Origin: Fratercula arctica
Lineage: Eukaryota; Chordata; Aves; Charadriiformes; Alcidae
Direction of reading: 5' to 3'
DNA length: 64,000 bases
Assembly (NCBI GenBank): GCA_947846985.1
Contig: CANTUZ010000010.1
Coordinates: 22,925,095 to 22,989,094 of the forward strand
The notes below the pieces were generated by a model that searched no databases, had not been told where the DNA came from, and saw only the letters and a program-made list of their open reading frames with translations. Shown one piece after another: positions 9,904 to 23,300 of this stretch (the first letter of the stretch is position 1; every line of letters begins with the position of its first letter). Made by a program: the position numbers and the translations under genes.

Positions 9904-12660
9904 CCACCAAAAAAACCCCCGATAAATCTATAATGTGAATAGAGGTGGTGGCAGGGAATACCAATTCGTGATGCTGCCTCTTAAAACACTTTAAATTCAG
10001 TTTGCACTGATTCACATTCCTTACAGTCTCTGTAAAGCTTGAGGGATAATGGAGGGTGTAAGTAAATGCAGGATTTTAGGCCCCTGTATTTATGGAGATA
10101 TACAGACTATTCACAGAATAATCAAGTTATAAATCTTTCTAGCCTTGGATGAAGCTAGCAAGATATACAGTGAATAACCAAGTCTCGCAGCAGCAGCTCC
10201 AACTGAAGTATTAAACACAGCACCTACTTTAGGGTGCTAACTTTGAGTCAGCACAGACCATATTTTTTTTTTTTATTGTGGTTTGTTGGTTTTTGTGGTT
10301 TGTTTTTTTTTTTATTCCTGGAGGTGCTAAGTACCAGCCCCTCTGAGTACTTGGAGAACCAGGCCTGGGCTGCTGCCTTCACTCACCCCTGCAAACTCTA
10401 GCTGTCCTGGGAAAGTGCAGCTGGGGTGCTTTGAGTCTTGGAAGAGATCCTGCTCTGGTATTGAGGACTGTGAGTGCTCCAGCTGATCTGGGTGAGCAAG
10501 GGGGAAGCATCTGTTACTGAAAGGCTAAACCTGCTCAAGGTGATCCATTCCTGCCAGCTTCTCAAATCTTGGATACCAGGCAAGTTTGGGTTGAGGAGGG
10601 ATTTTTAAACAGTAATTGCCTGACTTGTAATTATATTGTAATTTAGTGGGTAGAATAATATTTTAACAAGAGGTAAAGTTGGTTTATTTAAATCTTTACT
10701 CCGCATGCATTCGTTACTGTGCTAATACCAATAAGAGCTGGTGTGCAGAGACTACTGCAACCATGGAACCTTCAGAAGTGGGTACTGCCTGACCCTTGAG
10801 TCTGGAATCGGTGGATGTGTGGCAATAAGGTAGCCACCAAACGTGGCCATGGTGTTACGCAGCTGGTTAACGTGGCCCAAAAGAGCAGCAGCTTGTAAAG
10901 GTTGTATGTATTGGAATAACGCTTCCTTGCAGCTCTGCTCTCCCTGTTGCCTTTTCCCAGCAGAGAGAGCTCAGGCTGAGCCATAGAGCAGCGTGACTAC
11001 CCCACCTGCAGCCTCAGGCCCCCACCTGCACAGCCAGAGGACTTAACTTGTAACTTAAAAGTAGGAATTCAAGCCTGGTCCCCGCCAAAAGATTGACAGC
11101 ACGGGAGCTGGGCTGCCTGCTGAAGCTGAGCTGTTGCCTTGGACGCACCTTCCACTCTCTCAAAAGGCTGGTTCCCTCAGTGCCCCTAGTTCTGGTCTCT
11201 GCCATGAGCCTGTATGATGCCAACTTCTGCGTAGGGTAGCGCTGGAGTTGAGGGGCCTCTGCAGAAGGAATTTAGAAGCTACTGGTGGATTCAGGAATGG
11301 CCTCGTAGGAAGTCTTGGCTTTACAGGCTTGATTTTCCTGTTGGATTCCAGTAAAATGGCACAGCTGGCTAGACGCTGCTCTGGAGGGAGGAGATGTGTT
11401 GGGGACAAGCAGAGATTGCAACTCAACCCCCCCAGAGGGAGGAGACTGTCCTTCCAACAGCTGCTTCTGCACCAGGCAGGGAGTCCGTGGCACTCTTCTA
11501 GATGCTGCTCTGTCCCATAAAGGTTAAGTTTATTTCATCTGGAGAAGGTCCCCAGAAAGCAATGATAATTTAAAAGCTTTAACGTTTCAGGTAATTCTGT
11601 TCCTAATACAGAGAGGAGGAAGAATTTCCAAATCTTACTTAAAAGTCTCTGTTGCTTATGTTGCCAAGATGCTAACAGCAATTTTCATCTGTAGCTTGAC
11701 TTTTGTAAGTGTACTTCAGATTCAGGAGCGAAGCTGTACATAGCTGAGCATGCATCTGTCCACAGACCCTTCTCACCTCCCCCTTCCCTCTTTTCCTTCC
11801 AACGCTCAAATCGGAGTTGCTCTGTTGACAACTGTAGGATGCAGGTTGCACAAAGTAACCCTGGGGTTCTTGGTTTTGTGTCCATTGGTGTTTCACACTT
11901 TGCCTTTCTGAAACAGAAGCATGCAGTGTGTGAGAGATCAGAAAAGGTTTCTCTGCATTTAACCCATGGGCTGAGTTGGGGAGGTGGAACAGGAGGCTGA
12001 GCCTGGTTCTCTTTTAGTTTTGATTATGGGCAGGTTGCCTCTTTCCCAAGACATCTGGTTGGCTTGTTATTTGGGAATCTTTCTGACTGACTCCAGATAA
12101 ATGAATTTGCTGCTGTACTTCTTGTGGAAAGGCTGTATGATGTAGTCTATATGACTACAGATGCCTTTAAATTGTGGGTTAAAAAAAGAAAGTGGGGGAC
12201 TATTAAAATGAAGGTATATGGTCCAGTCCTCAGATGGCATAAATGCATTTAATTTGAACTTCAAAAAACCGACCTGTTCCCGTCTTTGCATATTGGAACA
12301 TGTCTGGGTGATTCTGTGCTGAGAAGAGGCAAAAAAACCCACCCAACCCACAAAGAAACACGTGCTGCTTTACTTATTTTACCTTGTTCCATTTAACTTG
12401 AGTTATCAGAAAGGCCATATGTTTTCATTCTTTGTATTTTGCCCCAGAACAATCATGGAGTTCCTCTCAGTTTTCCTCAGCTCCGAAGACATAATATCTG
12501 GCCTTAACAAATGGAAAAACACAATTAAAGTTGACAGCGGTCAGAATGTATGGCTGTGTTTTTAGCATTAATATGCTGTGCATATGTACCCAACATCCAA
12601 GCTGCACCCAAAGCAGCTTCCCCCTCTCCAGTTTGAAATTCCAAAACAGATGCAACATCC

Positions 12661-12690
12661 AAAAAAAAAGAAAAAAAAAAAAAAAAAAAA
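12661..12690. repeat. A-rich simple repeat
   Basis: A 30-nt run of A broken by a single G. Low-complexity tract in intergenic DNA downstream of the C8orf58-like gene; it creates artefactual Lys- or Phe-rich ORFs. Confidence 0.9.
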
Positions 12691-12933
12691 GGCGAGAAAA
12701 TGCAGCACTTGGCATGGAGTCACAATGTAATGGATGGACACAAACACCATTTTGTTGAGAGCAACCAGTATTTTCTGCCTAGCTGGAAGCAAGGGGGAGA
12801 GACTGGTGGGTGAATGTCACAGGGAAGTTAAAAATTATGGCCTGAAACAGTAAGTAGTAAATAAGACATTTTGAAGAACAACGCTAAACTAGCTGCTGTA
12901 AACTGTCTCCAGCTTGTTTTTCTTTGTTCATTA

Positions 12934-12939
12934 TTTATT
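12934..12939 (-). terminator. Candidate poly(A) signal AATAAA for the C8orf58-like gene
   Basis: This is a canonical AATAAA on the minus strand, about 1.4 kb past the predicted stop. ATTAAA variants also occur on the minus strand near 13264 and 13355 and would give a shorter 3' UTR. Assignment needs RNA data. Confidence 0.35.
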
Positions 12940-14322
12940 ACAGACAATTGAAATAAGTGTAATGCATCCTGTTTGGTTGTAATGGCTGTTAGCTCAGACC
13001 TCCAGGACTTATGAAAGACAAACCTTTTAGAACATTTTTTTAGAAATAGCTGCTGTTTAAGAAAGAAAAACTGTAGTTTTGGGGGTTTTTTTAAATGCAG
13101 TATTTCAAAGCTATTTACAGAAAATAAATAGCTGATAGCTATTTACTTCAAATAATAATAATAGTAATTTACTTCAAGTCTTTGGTTTGAAAAATTTTTC
13201 AACTCAAAGTGCTGACTGATGTGGTACAGACTCTTTTTTTGCCAGCTGCTAATTTGTTTTCTCTTTAATCTAAACACTGTATGATTTTGTTTGTTTGTTT
13301 TGTTCAGTTCTTAATTCTTTTTACTATGGAATGGTCAAACTTCTGCCTTGATGTTATTCTTTAATTCTTTGGCCGCTTCTCAACCCTGAGTGCAGAGATC
13401 CCCCTTGGTAGTAATTTCCTATGTGAAGAGCAGTGTTCAGACGTGGATCTGCAGCTCTAGGGCCATTTTCGGATGTTACTAGACAGTAATGAAGATGGGT
13501 TTTGTAACCTTAGAACTGTGCTGTCCTTCCTAGCTTACTTCACCCTAACCACAAAGTAGTCATCATGCAGCAGCAAGCTTTTGGTGGCTGTCAAACTGAA
13601 ACTAGCATCCTTACCATGAAAGATACTGTCATTTGAGGTTAGCTCATTCCCACGCAGCTGCATTAAAGCTGCAGCTCCGATAGATACACAGGTGCGTGTG
13701 TCTACACAGGAATGTCAGGCTGGGATTGCCCAAATTAGATCCTGCCTTGGAAAGGGGTTGGGGATAGCATCAGAAAAGCTCCTGAGCACAATTGCTTTCA
13801 TTGAGATGGCTGCCTCTCTGTCTCTGCCAGGGATGGAACAACTGCTGGTCCAGTCTGCTTCCCGGCAGCAGTCATGGCAAGTAGTGGGAGACTGTACATC
13901 CCATCTGTTTGTCCTCAAAGGGAGCTAGGGAAAGTAAGAAAAAAAAATGATATGAAAGTGCTAATGCTTTCCTCCTTGACTTTGGATTTTGGGGGATCTT
14001 TTGTAACATGATCTAGCCAGAGACAACTTCACGCATTTTATAATGTCTGATGGAGTGGCGATGTCCAAGCAATAAATTGATCAAGGTAGGTTCCTGTAGA
14101 ATTTGCAGCCCAGCTTCCACAGGCCAGGCTGGATTCTCTCCTTAGTGTTCAAAGCAGCATCAAATTAATTGTTCAACAGGGGCAAGTATTTGACCGTACA
14201 ATGCTCCACTATCATTTGAGAACAGTTTTCTGTTACTAAAACCAGCCACAGTGGAAAGGGAAAAAGTTCTTGTCTTGGGGGTCATTTGAGCTGGAAGTAA
14301 GTTCCTTCCCTTTCTGGAGGGA
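12940..14322 (-). other. Probable 3' UTR of the C8orf58-like gene
   Basis: This AT-rich stretch follows the predicted stop codon, with no open frame of note on the minus strand and candidate poly(A) signals at its end. Nothing else is recognised in it. The extent is inferred only from the signal positions. Confidence 0.35.
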
Positions 14323-14359
14323 TCATTCTGCAATGATTTGGGGAGGAAATCTGCTTTTC
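14323..14359 (-). CDS. C8orf58-like terminal coding exon (residues 394-405 and stop)
   Basis: The acceptor is TTACCTATAGCAG (weak pyrimidine tract). Its first base completes Arg394, followed by KSRFPPQIIAE and TGA at 14323-14325. The phase fits exon 4, and RKSRFPPQII resembles the RKTFMPSLVV near the human C8orf58 C-terminus. A very short terminal coding exon like this is easily missed by ORF-based annotation. The rest of the exon would be 3' UTR extending to lower coordinates. Confidence 0.55.
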
Positions 14360-17300
14360 CTGCTATAGGTAAGATCCAGGTCCATGTGCTGCTTAAGTTC
14401 ATAACGCTATGATCAAGTCATTCATCAGTCTGTTCTGGCCCTTTGCACAAAATAGATGTTGCTTTGTGGGAGTAAATGTACTAGCAGGAAAAAGAAAATG
14501 AAATGAAAACCTGAGCCTGTTTAGAACAATGTATGACAAACCACCGAGTCTTGTGCCGTTATGTTTGCCTTGGCAAGCCCCCCTCTCTCCCGCTGGAAGA
14601 ACCAAGTTCTCTCTCTACTATGAGAATTCGTTTGTGGATGTTTAAAAAAAAAAAAAAAAAAAGAGACAGAAAAGAAAAACAAAACAACCGCCCTGGAGCA
14701 GATCATTCATCATACGCAGAGTGGGAGCATGAAAGGGGATTTGCTTTGACCTAGTTACAAAAACAAAAACAAAGAGACTTTCTCTAATTGCCCAAATGAC
14801 TCAAGCGGGACTGGGTGTCAAAAGCAGCAACTCCCTGCTTCCTTCAGAGCTGCGTGTTAATGCAGGGCACCAGGATCCAACCTGTTCCAGTTCAAGACCT
14901 CGGGAGCTGTCTCTAGGCCCAAGGAAGCCCAGGTAAGCAAAAGCCAGCCAATTCCATACACCTGCATGTACAAACAGGACCAGGAGCCAGGACAAACATG
15001 TTTCATAAATTACAACAAAGACAGTGGTTTTAAATGCTGAGAGTATCAGGGCTTCAATGTTTGCTTTGTCGAGAGCTGCAGACAAGCGAGACTTTCTTGC
15101 TTTACCATTCTGGTACTGCTGTCGGAAGGGCCTGGCTTTCTGTCTGGCAGCATCTGCTGGGGATCCACTAAGCGTAACTTTTTATTTCAAAGGAGCCTGA
15201 GGGCAACTGTGTATCCAAAACACCATAGGAGTAAGGTGCCTAGTTTTTCCAGGCACCAGTGAAAAGCCCAATGTCAGTGCATTGCCATTGCAGGGTGCGG
15301 GGTGAAAAGAGCAAGAGTAAATACGGAGAGGGCTGAGCAATAGGAGCTAGGAAGAAGGAGAAGAGAAAATGGAGGGAGGCAAGGGGTTTATGTAGATATA
15401 TGGGAGAAGAAAGTGAAAGAAAAGAGAAGGCCATTCATCAGCTACAGAAAGCAGCCTGGAAAAATCAGGGTACAAGACCTCTGGGACTGCCCAGTTAGAG
15501 CCAGGTAGAAAATTGTCCATTTGGCATCTCATTGTATAGCGTTTCCATGACAGTAGTAGTTGTCCAGTATAGGTGTGAAAGGAGCACAAGCTGTTTCTGT
15601 TAGGAGCTGTTGGGCTGGCCCTTGGTTGGGAGTACCCCGATTTAGCCAGCTGAGGCCTAGCCTACAGTGCTCACCCAGGGAGCACTGACAGGGCCCTCAG
15701 TGCCACAGAGAAAGGGGCAAGCGGGACGTTACAGAAACGGGGCTTTTCTGAAGCTCAAATGAAGTCCTGGTTCTACTCAGGTTTAGAGGGAAGGTGCACA
15801 AGAGTTTGTATTTCTTCCCCAGCTGGTTCACCATCTATTTTAGATGGAACTGTTTGATCTCTTTCTGCTTTGTGCTTCTTTCAGTTTCCCAGACAATAGG
15901 AGGAAGCTCGCCTGTTACGTTTGCTTGGGCCCCAACCAAGCTTTTCCCAGCTGGAAAAATCACTCCATGAACTACAGAGGGTTGTTTTGTTGGTTGTTTT
16001 TTTTTTTTTTTCCCAGCTGTAATTACAAGATTCCCAGTTCCCTTATGCATTCTGTAAGGTAGGTACAGGCTGTCTAAGGGGAACAATGGGACATTCCTGA
16101 GAGCTTAAACAACTGCTGTTTCCCCACCATCATCCCCTCTTAAACCTGAGGAGCTCTTAAGCACATTTGAGCTGTTCAGCTCAAGGTTACTGAGACCTCA
16201 GCTGAAAAAACACAGGGAGGAGCACAGTTCCATGTCATGCTCCTGCTTTGGTGAGTAATGTACTCAGGCTCTTCCTGTTACCTGATTACATACAAAAACG
16301 CCCCAAATTCACTAAACCAGCTGGGAGGACTTGGCAAGTGCACCGGGAATATCTGTGCAAGGGGTAGTTGGCAGCACTGTCATCACCTCAGACAGACATG
16401 CACCACACAGTATATCTGTATATAGTATACAGTATATTATAATATGTAACTAGCCTGATAGACAAACTTGCCCAAGAGACCAGCACAGATCTCTTAATAG
16501 AAATGAGACCTCATGCTTGACCCAAAAGTTCATCAACAGCAACAAGCGGGTCCTACCCAGGAGCACACACTCAGCAATGACAGGACACCTTCCAGCTGAT
16601 CCTGATTGTCCCATCCCATCACACATTAGATGCAATATGTGTTACCATTCCAATGGATGAAAGGTCTGAAGGTGGATAGAGGGGAGCATTAACCTTGACT
16701 GGAATGCTTAGGAGGGAGCAGAAAGGCAAATAGGCTTCAGCTAATTGTCAACATCCCCTTGCCCTGTTGGGGATAAGCACCTTCTTTTAGGGACCCTAAT
16801 GTTTCCATTATTCTCACAGAGGTAACATTTATCCAGTTGGGACCTTAGAGCACCTGAGCACTAACGAAGCAAATGGCTGTGCTGGCCAGGACCGCCACAT
16901 GGAATGGAGAGAAGGTAAGGAGGGGTCTTCTCCAGCCAGCAACAACCAGAGGTAAATCTCCCACAGCTCTGCCTTACCTGTACAACTGTGGGCAGGACCT
17001 CTTCAGAGCAGCGGAGGACAGCCCCAGCTTGTTCTGGTTTCTCAGCCGTGTCTTCCTCATAAGATCCCTCATTCTCCCCCAAGCATGGCCCTCACCCTAG
17101 GGAGCAAAAAGAAACCAGATCTTGAAGGACCCAAGGCTAGCTACTGGCAGACCCTATCTGGCCAACATATGATGCTTTGGGGTACTCCAGGGTGGTAGGA
17201 AGAGGGAAGCTTTGGTATTGCATATGGATAAAGGCCAGATCCCACAAAAGAATTTTTAACACCCTGCAATGATGCCCAGTGGCCAGCCTGTACCTGTATA

Positions 17301-20300
17301 GGACACAATGAGACAGGATGGATCAACTGTTGGTAATACTATCTTTTTTGTATTTTGTTTGGTAACATGTCAGTGCTAGGACTCTGCTGTTGGTTCTGAC
17401 TTAAGGTTTCAGAGAGTGAGGGCACTTCACTGGTGAGGGCTGAGTAGCTGCCTAAAGGCACGTTTTACCTTATTGTTACACTGTACTAAAGGAAAAGATC
17501 AGTTCGGTTTCCTACCTACTCACATGCACCCAGGGGGGCCTTTACAACAAAAACAACCCGAAAAAGCAGCTTGACTCCCTTCTTTCTCTTAGGCCAGGTG
17601 TATTGGTATCAGCCCTTTTCAAGGTGGTGACTTTCGTGGACCATGAATTAGAAGAGATCAAGCCTTTGTTTCCCTGTCACGTCTTCAAGCCACAGCAATT
17701 GGGCACTTACATTTGAAATGCTAATAGAGATTATCAGGAGGTCAGGGAGTCTCATGAGGGCCACCCCCCCACACCTCCACCCCCACAATGTTTGTTCTCT
17801 CAGGGCTGAGCTCATCTGGATTTATGAACCGAAAAGGAGCCACGCATAAAAAAAATCATGGTTTTATGCTACGTTGTTTTAAATTTCCTAAAGTAATGAC
17901 TGGAAAACCTTGGGAAAAGAACCAAAAAAAAAAAAAAATTATGCCCCAGGACTAGCATAATTGGAAGAAATGATTCCTGTTTGAGTGAAGTTCTCAAACC
18001 ACTGTCACGTTCAGGGCATTGTTCTGCCCTGTCGGGAGGTGCCTTCCCACTGTGCCACCAGCAGAGCCATTGCTCCAGGAGTTGTGGCCACCTTGGGAGC
18101 ACAGCCTGGCTTCTGCCCAGCCACACATGCCAGCCCAGGCAGAGCCTGTTGCGGTAATTCTTCTTGGGGCTCTGTTAAGTTTTCAGCTCAAAACTTCGGA
18201 TGAGGTCATGGGCTCAGCTGAAAACTGCAACACCAGTTTCTGTGCTATTGAGTTAATTGCCTGTAAATGAGACTGCTTACTCATGGAAATATCAAACCTT
18301 TGTGTTTACTACTAGGATTAAGGTGTGCTGTGGAAGGGTTTTGGAAGCCTGGGCAGTTAGTCCCTCAGTGTGCTGTTGGTGTCGCAGAAAAGTAAGCACT
18401 GCTAATACCACAGAGAGCCTGAGCAGCTGCCTGCTGTCTGCAGTGAGGGTGGGACAACAACGGACCACATGCAGTAAGTCATAATAAATGTGTGTCTGTT
18501 ACTTTGATAGTAAACTTCGGGGGTCACTGAACCTCTTTTGTTCATGTATAATGCTGTGCGCTACAGGGGCTTGGTCTATGATAATGCAGGTACAAGTTAA
18601 ATATATTCTGCAAAGACAGTACATACCGAGATGTTCCTGCTGATGTCCAGACCCTAAAAACAAAAGGCAAATATGTTGATAAATAACAAGGCAGCAAGGC
18701 TATCTCACAGTGCTGGGAACAGACTGGGCTTTGTTCTCAGCTTTGCCCTGGAGTCCACCCATAGCCTTGGTCAAGTCCATTATCTCTTTATGATTCAGTC
18801 CCTCACGCGTGTGATAATCCCTTCTTTACTCCTCCACCTCTTGCCTCCCTTTTGTATTTAGTCTGCCAGTTCATGTGTATAGCACCTAGTAGCCTGGGGA
18901 CTAGTGTAGCAGGATTCCCATAAGGTACCTGACTGTAGAAGTAAATGGGGCACTTTATACTCAGGGTACACAATGCAATGCTAAGTGACAATACTAAGGT
19001 GTGGTGTAACGAGAGAGCAGGAGGACGCAGTTTAAAGAGTGTGGATCTTGATGCTGCAGTCCTGTGAAGTTATCAGGGCTTCCCAAGTGCTTACAATAAT
19101 GCTCGTACTCCAGAAGCTGGCTGGACACAAGCCAGAGCATGGAACACCTTTCAGGATTCAGCCTTGATTTGGTTTCTTAAGTTTGAAATGTTTGCAACCT
19201 ATTTGCAACTTTGGGGTGGAAATTTCATGAGAAGGTCTTTCCCATGACAGACCTACTCCTTCCTCTTTCCTGTCAGGCTGGGAATACTCTGATTAGAGCC
19301 TCTGCCCTGGCATTTCAGCGCTTCTGATCCCCACCGGAACCTGAAAGTGCTGAGACAGCCACAAACAATGGGAAAGAAAGAGAGAGGAAAAGCATTCGTC
19401 TGGCTTCCTTGGACTTCAGTGACACAGTTTCCCTGAAACATGCTTTAGGGACTGGAGCTAATTACACTGATATGCTGCCAGTCTGGTAAGAAGCGTTGTC
19501 AGCTAAGGATTGATGTATTAAATTTTTGTATGTGGTAATGAATGTGTGATTGGTTTTATCTCACTAGCAGCAGTAGTGAAGATACTTATGACAGAGTTCA
19601 CACCATGAGTTACCTGGAGTTAGCAAGGGCCCATGCTGTTGTCTGCAGTACTCCTCTCTGCTGCACCAGTGCTGTTTGTGCCTTTCTTGGCATAAAGACA
19701 TTGCCATTGTCTTCATTTAAGGCTGGGATCAGAGAGACACAGAGGACCCTGGCCCTCACTGCCCCAGCCTCATTCAGTAGCAGATGGGGTTGGCTTGTTC
19801 TCCTGGCACCCCACTCTGATCTGCCTGAGCAGAACTTCTCCCTGCATCTTCCACAGGTCCCACTCAGAGGCTGGCTCCAAGCTTATCACTCACCTTTCTT
19901 GCTGCAGAGTCCTTTGACAGAAAAGCGTGTCCCTCAGCCATGCTACCAGCTTCTCTGAACTCATTCTCCTTGTTGTTCCTATTGTTTGACGACTTCCTGA
20001 GCCCCACCATCTGCTGGCTGTTTCCTGATTCCAGGTATCTCTCACCTCCTGCAATGAAATACAAGGACTTGCTCACATTTCTCATCAGTGACCTGCTAGG
20101 ATGGCCTCTGGGCAGTGCTGCCAGCAAGTTGCAACTCCAGATGGGATGAGACCCCAAATGACTTAATGGTTGGATGAGACCGCATGTGTTTTCATGTCAC
20201 ACTTCAGTGGAAAGAAGGTAGGTGCACCAGTAAAGCGTCCGACCACAGCAGACTTTCTAATGTCTTCCTCATGGCCTTATTTTCCTTCCAGGCCTGCTCT

Positions 20301-23300
20301 GAAACTGCCAGGAAAGAGCATTTCTGAGCCTCAGCAGTAGAGATCCCAAAGGCCATTACACTCTGACTCAATCCTGCTAGGAGGTGTGTTGATGCTCTGT
20401 GTTTCACCAGGTATTAGAGGCAGGCTGGAGTCCAAGGTTTGAAATAAACTAACCAGGCTCTCTTAGTGAGCTGGTTCGCATCTAACATTGGATCCAGACT
20501 TTTCAGCTGGCTTTATCATCAGTAGGCTGAGCCCAGTCTTTCTCAGCCTTCTGGAAAAGTTGGTCTCTGGATCCAAGCTTTGCAGCTGGGGCTTATTTCC
20601 ACTTAGTCTATAGAATAAGTCATCTTCCAGGAATGTGTTCTGTGCCTGCTTGAGAGGGAAGGAGACTAATAACAGGCATAAGGCTTTCCATCTTAGATCA
20701 AATCCTACCTTGGCTGGGGGGGATTTTAAAGCCACATGGAGGGACTCCACTAATGGACCCATTCAGGCATGCTAAATTTCCAAAAGAGATACCTGTTTTA
20801 TAATGCATTTGTCCTAATCTTTGTAACCACATCTGCAGAGCAAAAAGTCCTGCTTAACACATGTGAAGAAGCAAGTGTTAAAATCCTAGGTGTAGACAAA
20901 GCATTTTAAAACACATTTCTTAAATTTCCAGCTAAGGTTTAATTCCACTAACACCGTGCGCTGTTCCCATCTGTCTTTCCTGGGGAAAAGGAAGGTGCTG
21001 GTTAGCTTATTTCACCAACTGGTGGCAAGCAGAAGGGCAGGTTAGAGGTGTTTGAACTCACCATTGCTCAGCTTTTCAGTGTTTGCTCCTATTTCTGGGA
21101 TGATGGAAAGATCAGAAGGGTTTCCAGTCTGAACCAAGAGGCTGTGCGGTCTGCTTCTCCCAGCAAACAACGTCTTCACGTCTTGGTACGAGTTGAGGAA
21201 GACGCTGGCAGCTCCACAGGAGCAATGCTGCAGAAGGTACTCCTACACCAGACAAGAAGAAAGTATGTGGATTCTCAGGTAACCATGTGGTGCGATGTTA
21301 CACACAAACTGCAATCATTCCATCAGGACCCAGACAAATTATTTAACTCTTCAAAAGGCTGAGGAGCCTGGAGTTGGCGTTGTAGATTTTTCATGTTTCT
21401 TTTTCATTGGTTCATTGGTGTTTAATTTAAGTTGTTTGATACTCAGCATCTTTTGGGGTTGTTTCCCAGAAGGAATTGAATACAAGTTTCTAAACACAGA
21501 GCTGCTTGGCTAAGGCATTTGTGTAAATAAACTGATCTGTTAAATCAGTGACTCCCATTTTAAGATAATATTATTTGTTTTGGAACATGCACTGAGAGCA
21601 GTATCTTACATTTTTATTGATGGGATGCCATAGTTCTCTTACATGTTACCAATGAGATTTGCTCTATGTGATACTTCAGCTGCTGTATGGTGGGTAGATT
21701 TTGTACCTTGCACAGCCGTGTTGCACAAGAGTTTAGGAGGGCAGAAAGCAAGGAGACATTTATGCAGCTGAAGTGGAAAGGGAACCAAACTGTTTATTGC
21801 TGTTGGCCTCTGGAGACCCCCGAGCAATTGACAGTTTTAATGTAATGTTTCATCTGGATATGTTGCCACAGCTGGATGGCACTTTGCAGTACCTATACCT
21901 TTGGGTCATGCTTTGAAAATCTCATGAAAGATGCTGCTTTTGGCCCAGGGCATTAAAGACTTCCTTGTAAAGCAAAGGATGTGGAGTATCTGTGTTCCCT
22001 TTGTGTCCCAGGATCAATACCATACACAGCAGCACCTGCTGTGGTTATGTCTGGGAGGTCCCTTCATAAGGTCATCAAGATGGTGAAATCCAGTAGGTTC
22101 ACAGCAAAGGTAAACAATGATATATCCCTCTATTTTTTTTTTGTTTGTTTGTTTTAAAGATCCATGATTCTGCTGGAAAAAGCTGCTCACTGCAACTGCA
22201 CAGCATTTTGCAAAAGATAAATGTTTCAAAGGTTTCAAAATGTTCTAAGTTTTCCATCATCCCACTTAGTCAAGGCTAGTCCTGTGAATGACGGAGTGCC
22301 TTCAGCTTCCCACGATCTAAACTGCCTGGTACTTTATGGAATAAATCAGTACAGCTCTGTCAGCTTCAGCAACCTGCATCATCTGAGTGCTTCTGGAAAT
22401 ATCATCAGTCTCTCTGGCAATGTCTGTACCGCTCTCAAAACAGCATTGGGGCACTGCCACCTACAGTCCTCATGACCAGCTCTTAATACCATATTAACTC
22501 ATCTCTGCTCTGGGGATTCTGTCTTCCCTAGCCATGTCTGGGGTATGGGAACTTCCACGCTCGTAGTCTGCATGGAGAGTGAACGTGGTTTGTAAAATAG
22601 CCTCCGAAGTGTGATGTGGACAGCAACCTCCACACCTCATGGCAAACTGGGGTAGTAGCGTTCCTCTGCTACACAGAGGGGCTGTGACTCTGAAGAGGAA
22701 AATGATGGAGAGCTGCTCAGATATAAGAGATGCAGGCACCACAGAGATACCTGAGCAAGATCACCCAGTTTTGTAGAGCGCATTGCAAGTGCTGAACATT
22801 ACAGCTGGGGGTCCAATTCCTCGCTGAACAGTATGGGACAAAGGCGGCTGAGAAGGCACTGCTGAGAGATCTTAGAAAATAGCAGAAGATCAAAGTTTCA
22901 AATATTTAAATGAAAGCACGGTGCCTTTCATTTCAGTGGGAGCTGGGGAGGAGGGGGCACATACACCAGATGAGGAACTGACCCTGAATTTGCAGCTTGG
23001 AAGAATTACTTTGAGCAATGACTCACAGTTGTAAAGCTTCAGGAAATGTGTTAACAATTCCCAGGCTCTATGTAGGAGGCTGCATTCCTCTGAGCGTGAG
23101 AGATGGGTACATGGAAATGACGGGCTATGCTGCTTTGCAACCTGACTCACAACTTGGCTTTGGCTCTGAGGAGTCGTCAGTCACCTACTGCAGATCCAGT
23201 CCCAGCAGGTGGGAGAGCAGCACCAGGGGAGGAATGACGCTGTCGGGAGAATAAAAGACTTGCCACAGCATGGCTGGGAAGAAATAGCTGAGTATGACAA

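Larger units (their letters stand above)
7610..12930. other. Intergenic DNA between the CYP2C-like and C8orf58-like genes
   Basis: This is about 5.3 kb with no recognisable exon on either strand. It has AT-rich stretches (9700-9900; 10260-10320), a (T)n/(GT)-rich patch near 10262-10315, an A-rich tract at 12661-12690 and a possible retroposed 3' UTR ending at 9903. The part next to 7610 probably holds distal CYP promoter sequence. Confidence 0.5.

Noticed and set aside
12531..12758. Lys-rich and Phe-rich ORFs around 12.66 kb
   Set aside because: Direct translation of the A-rich simple repeat.
13715..13918. Minus-strand open frame considered as the terminal exon of the C8orf58-like gene
   Set aside because: No acceptor in the needed phase and no resemblance to the family C-terminus; 14323-14359 fits both.
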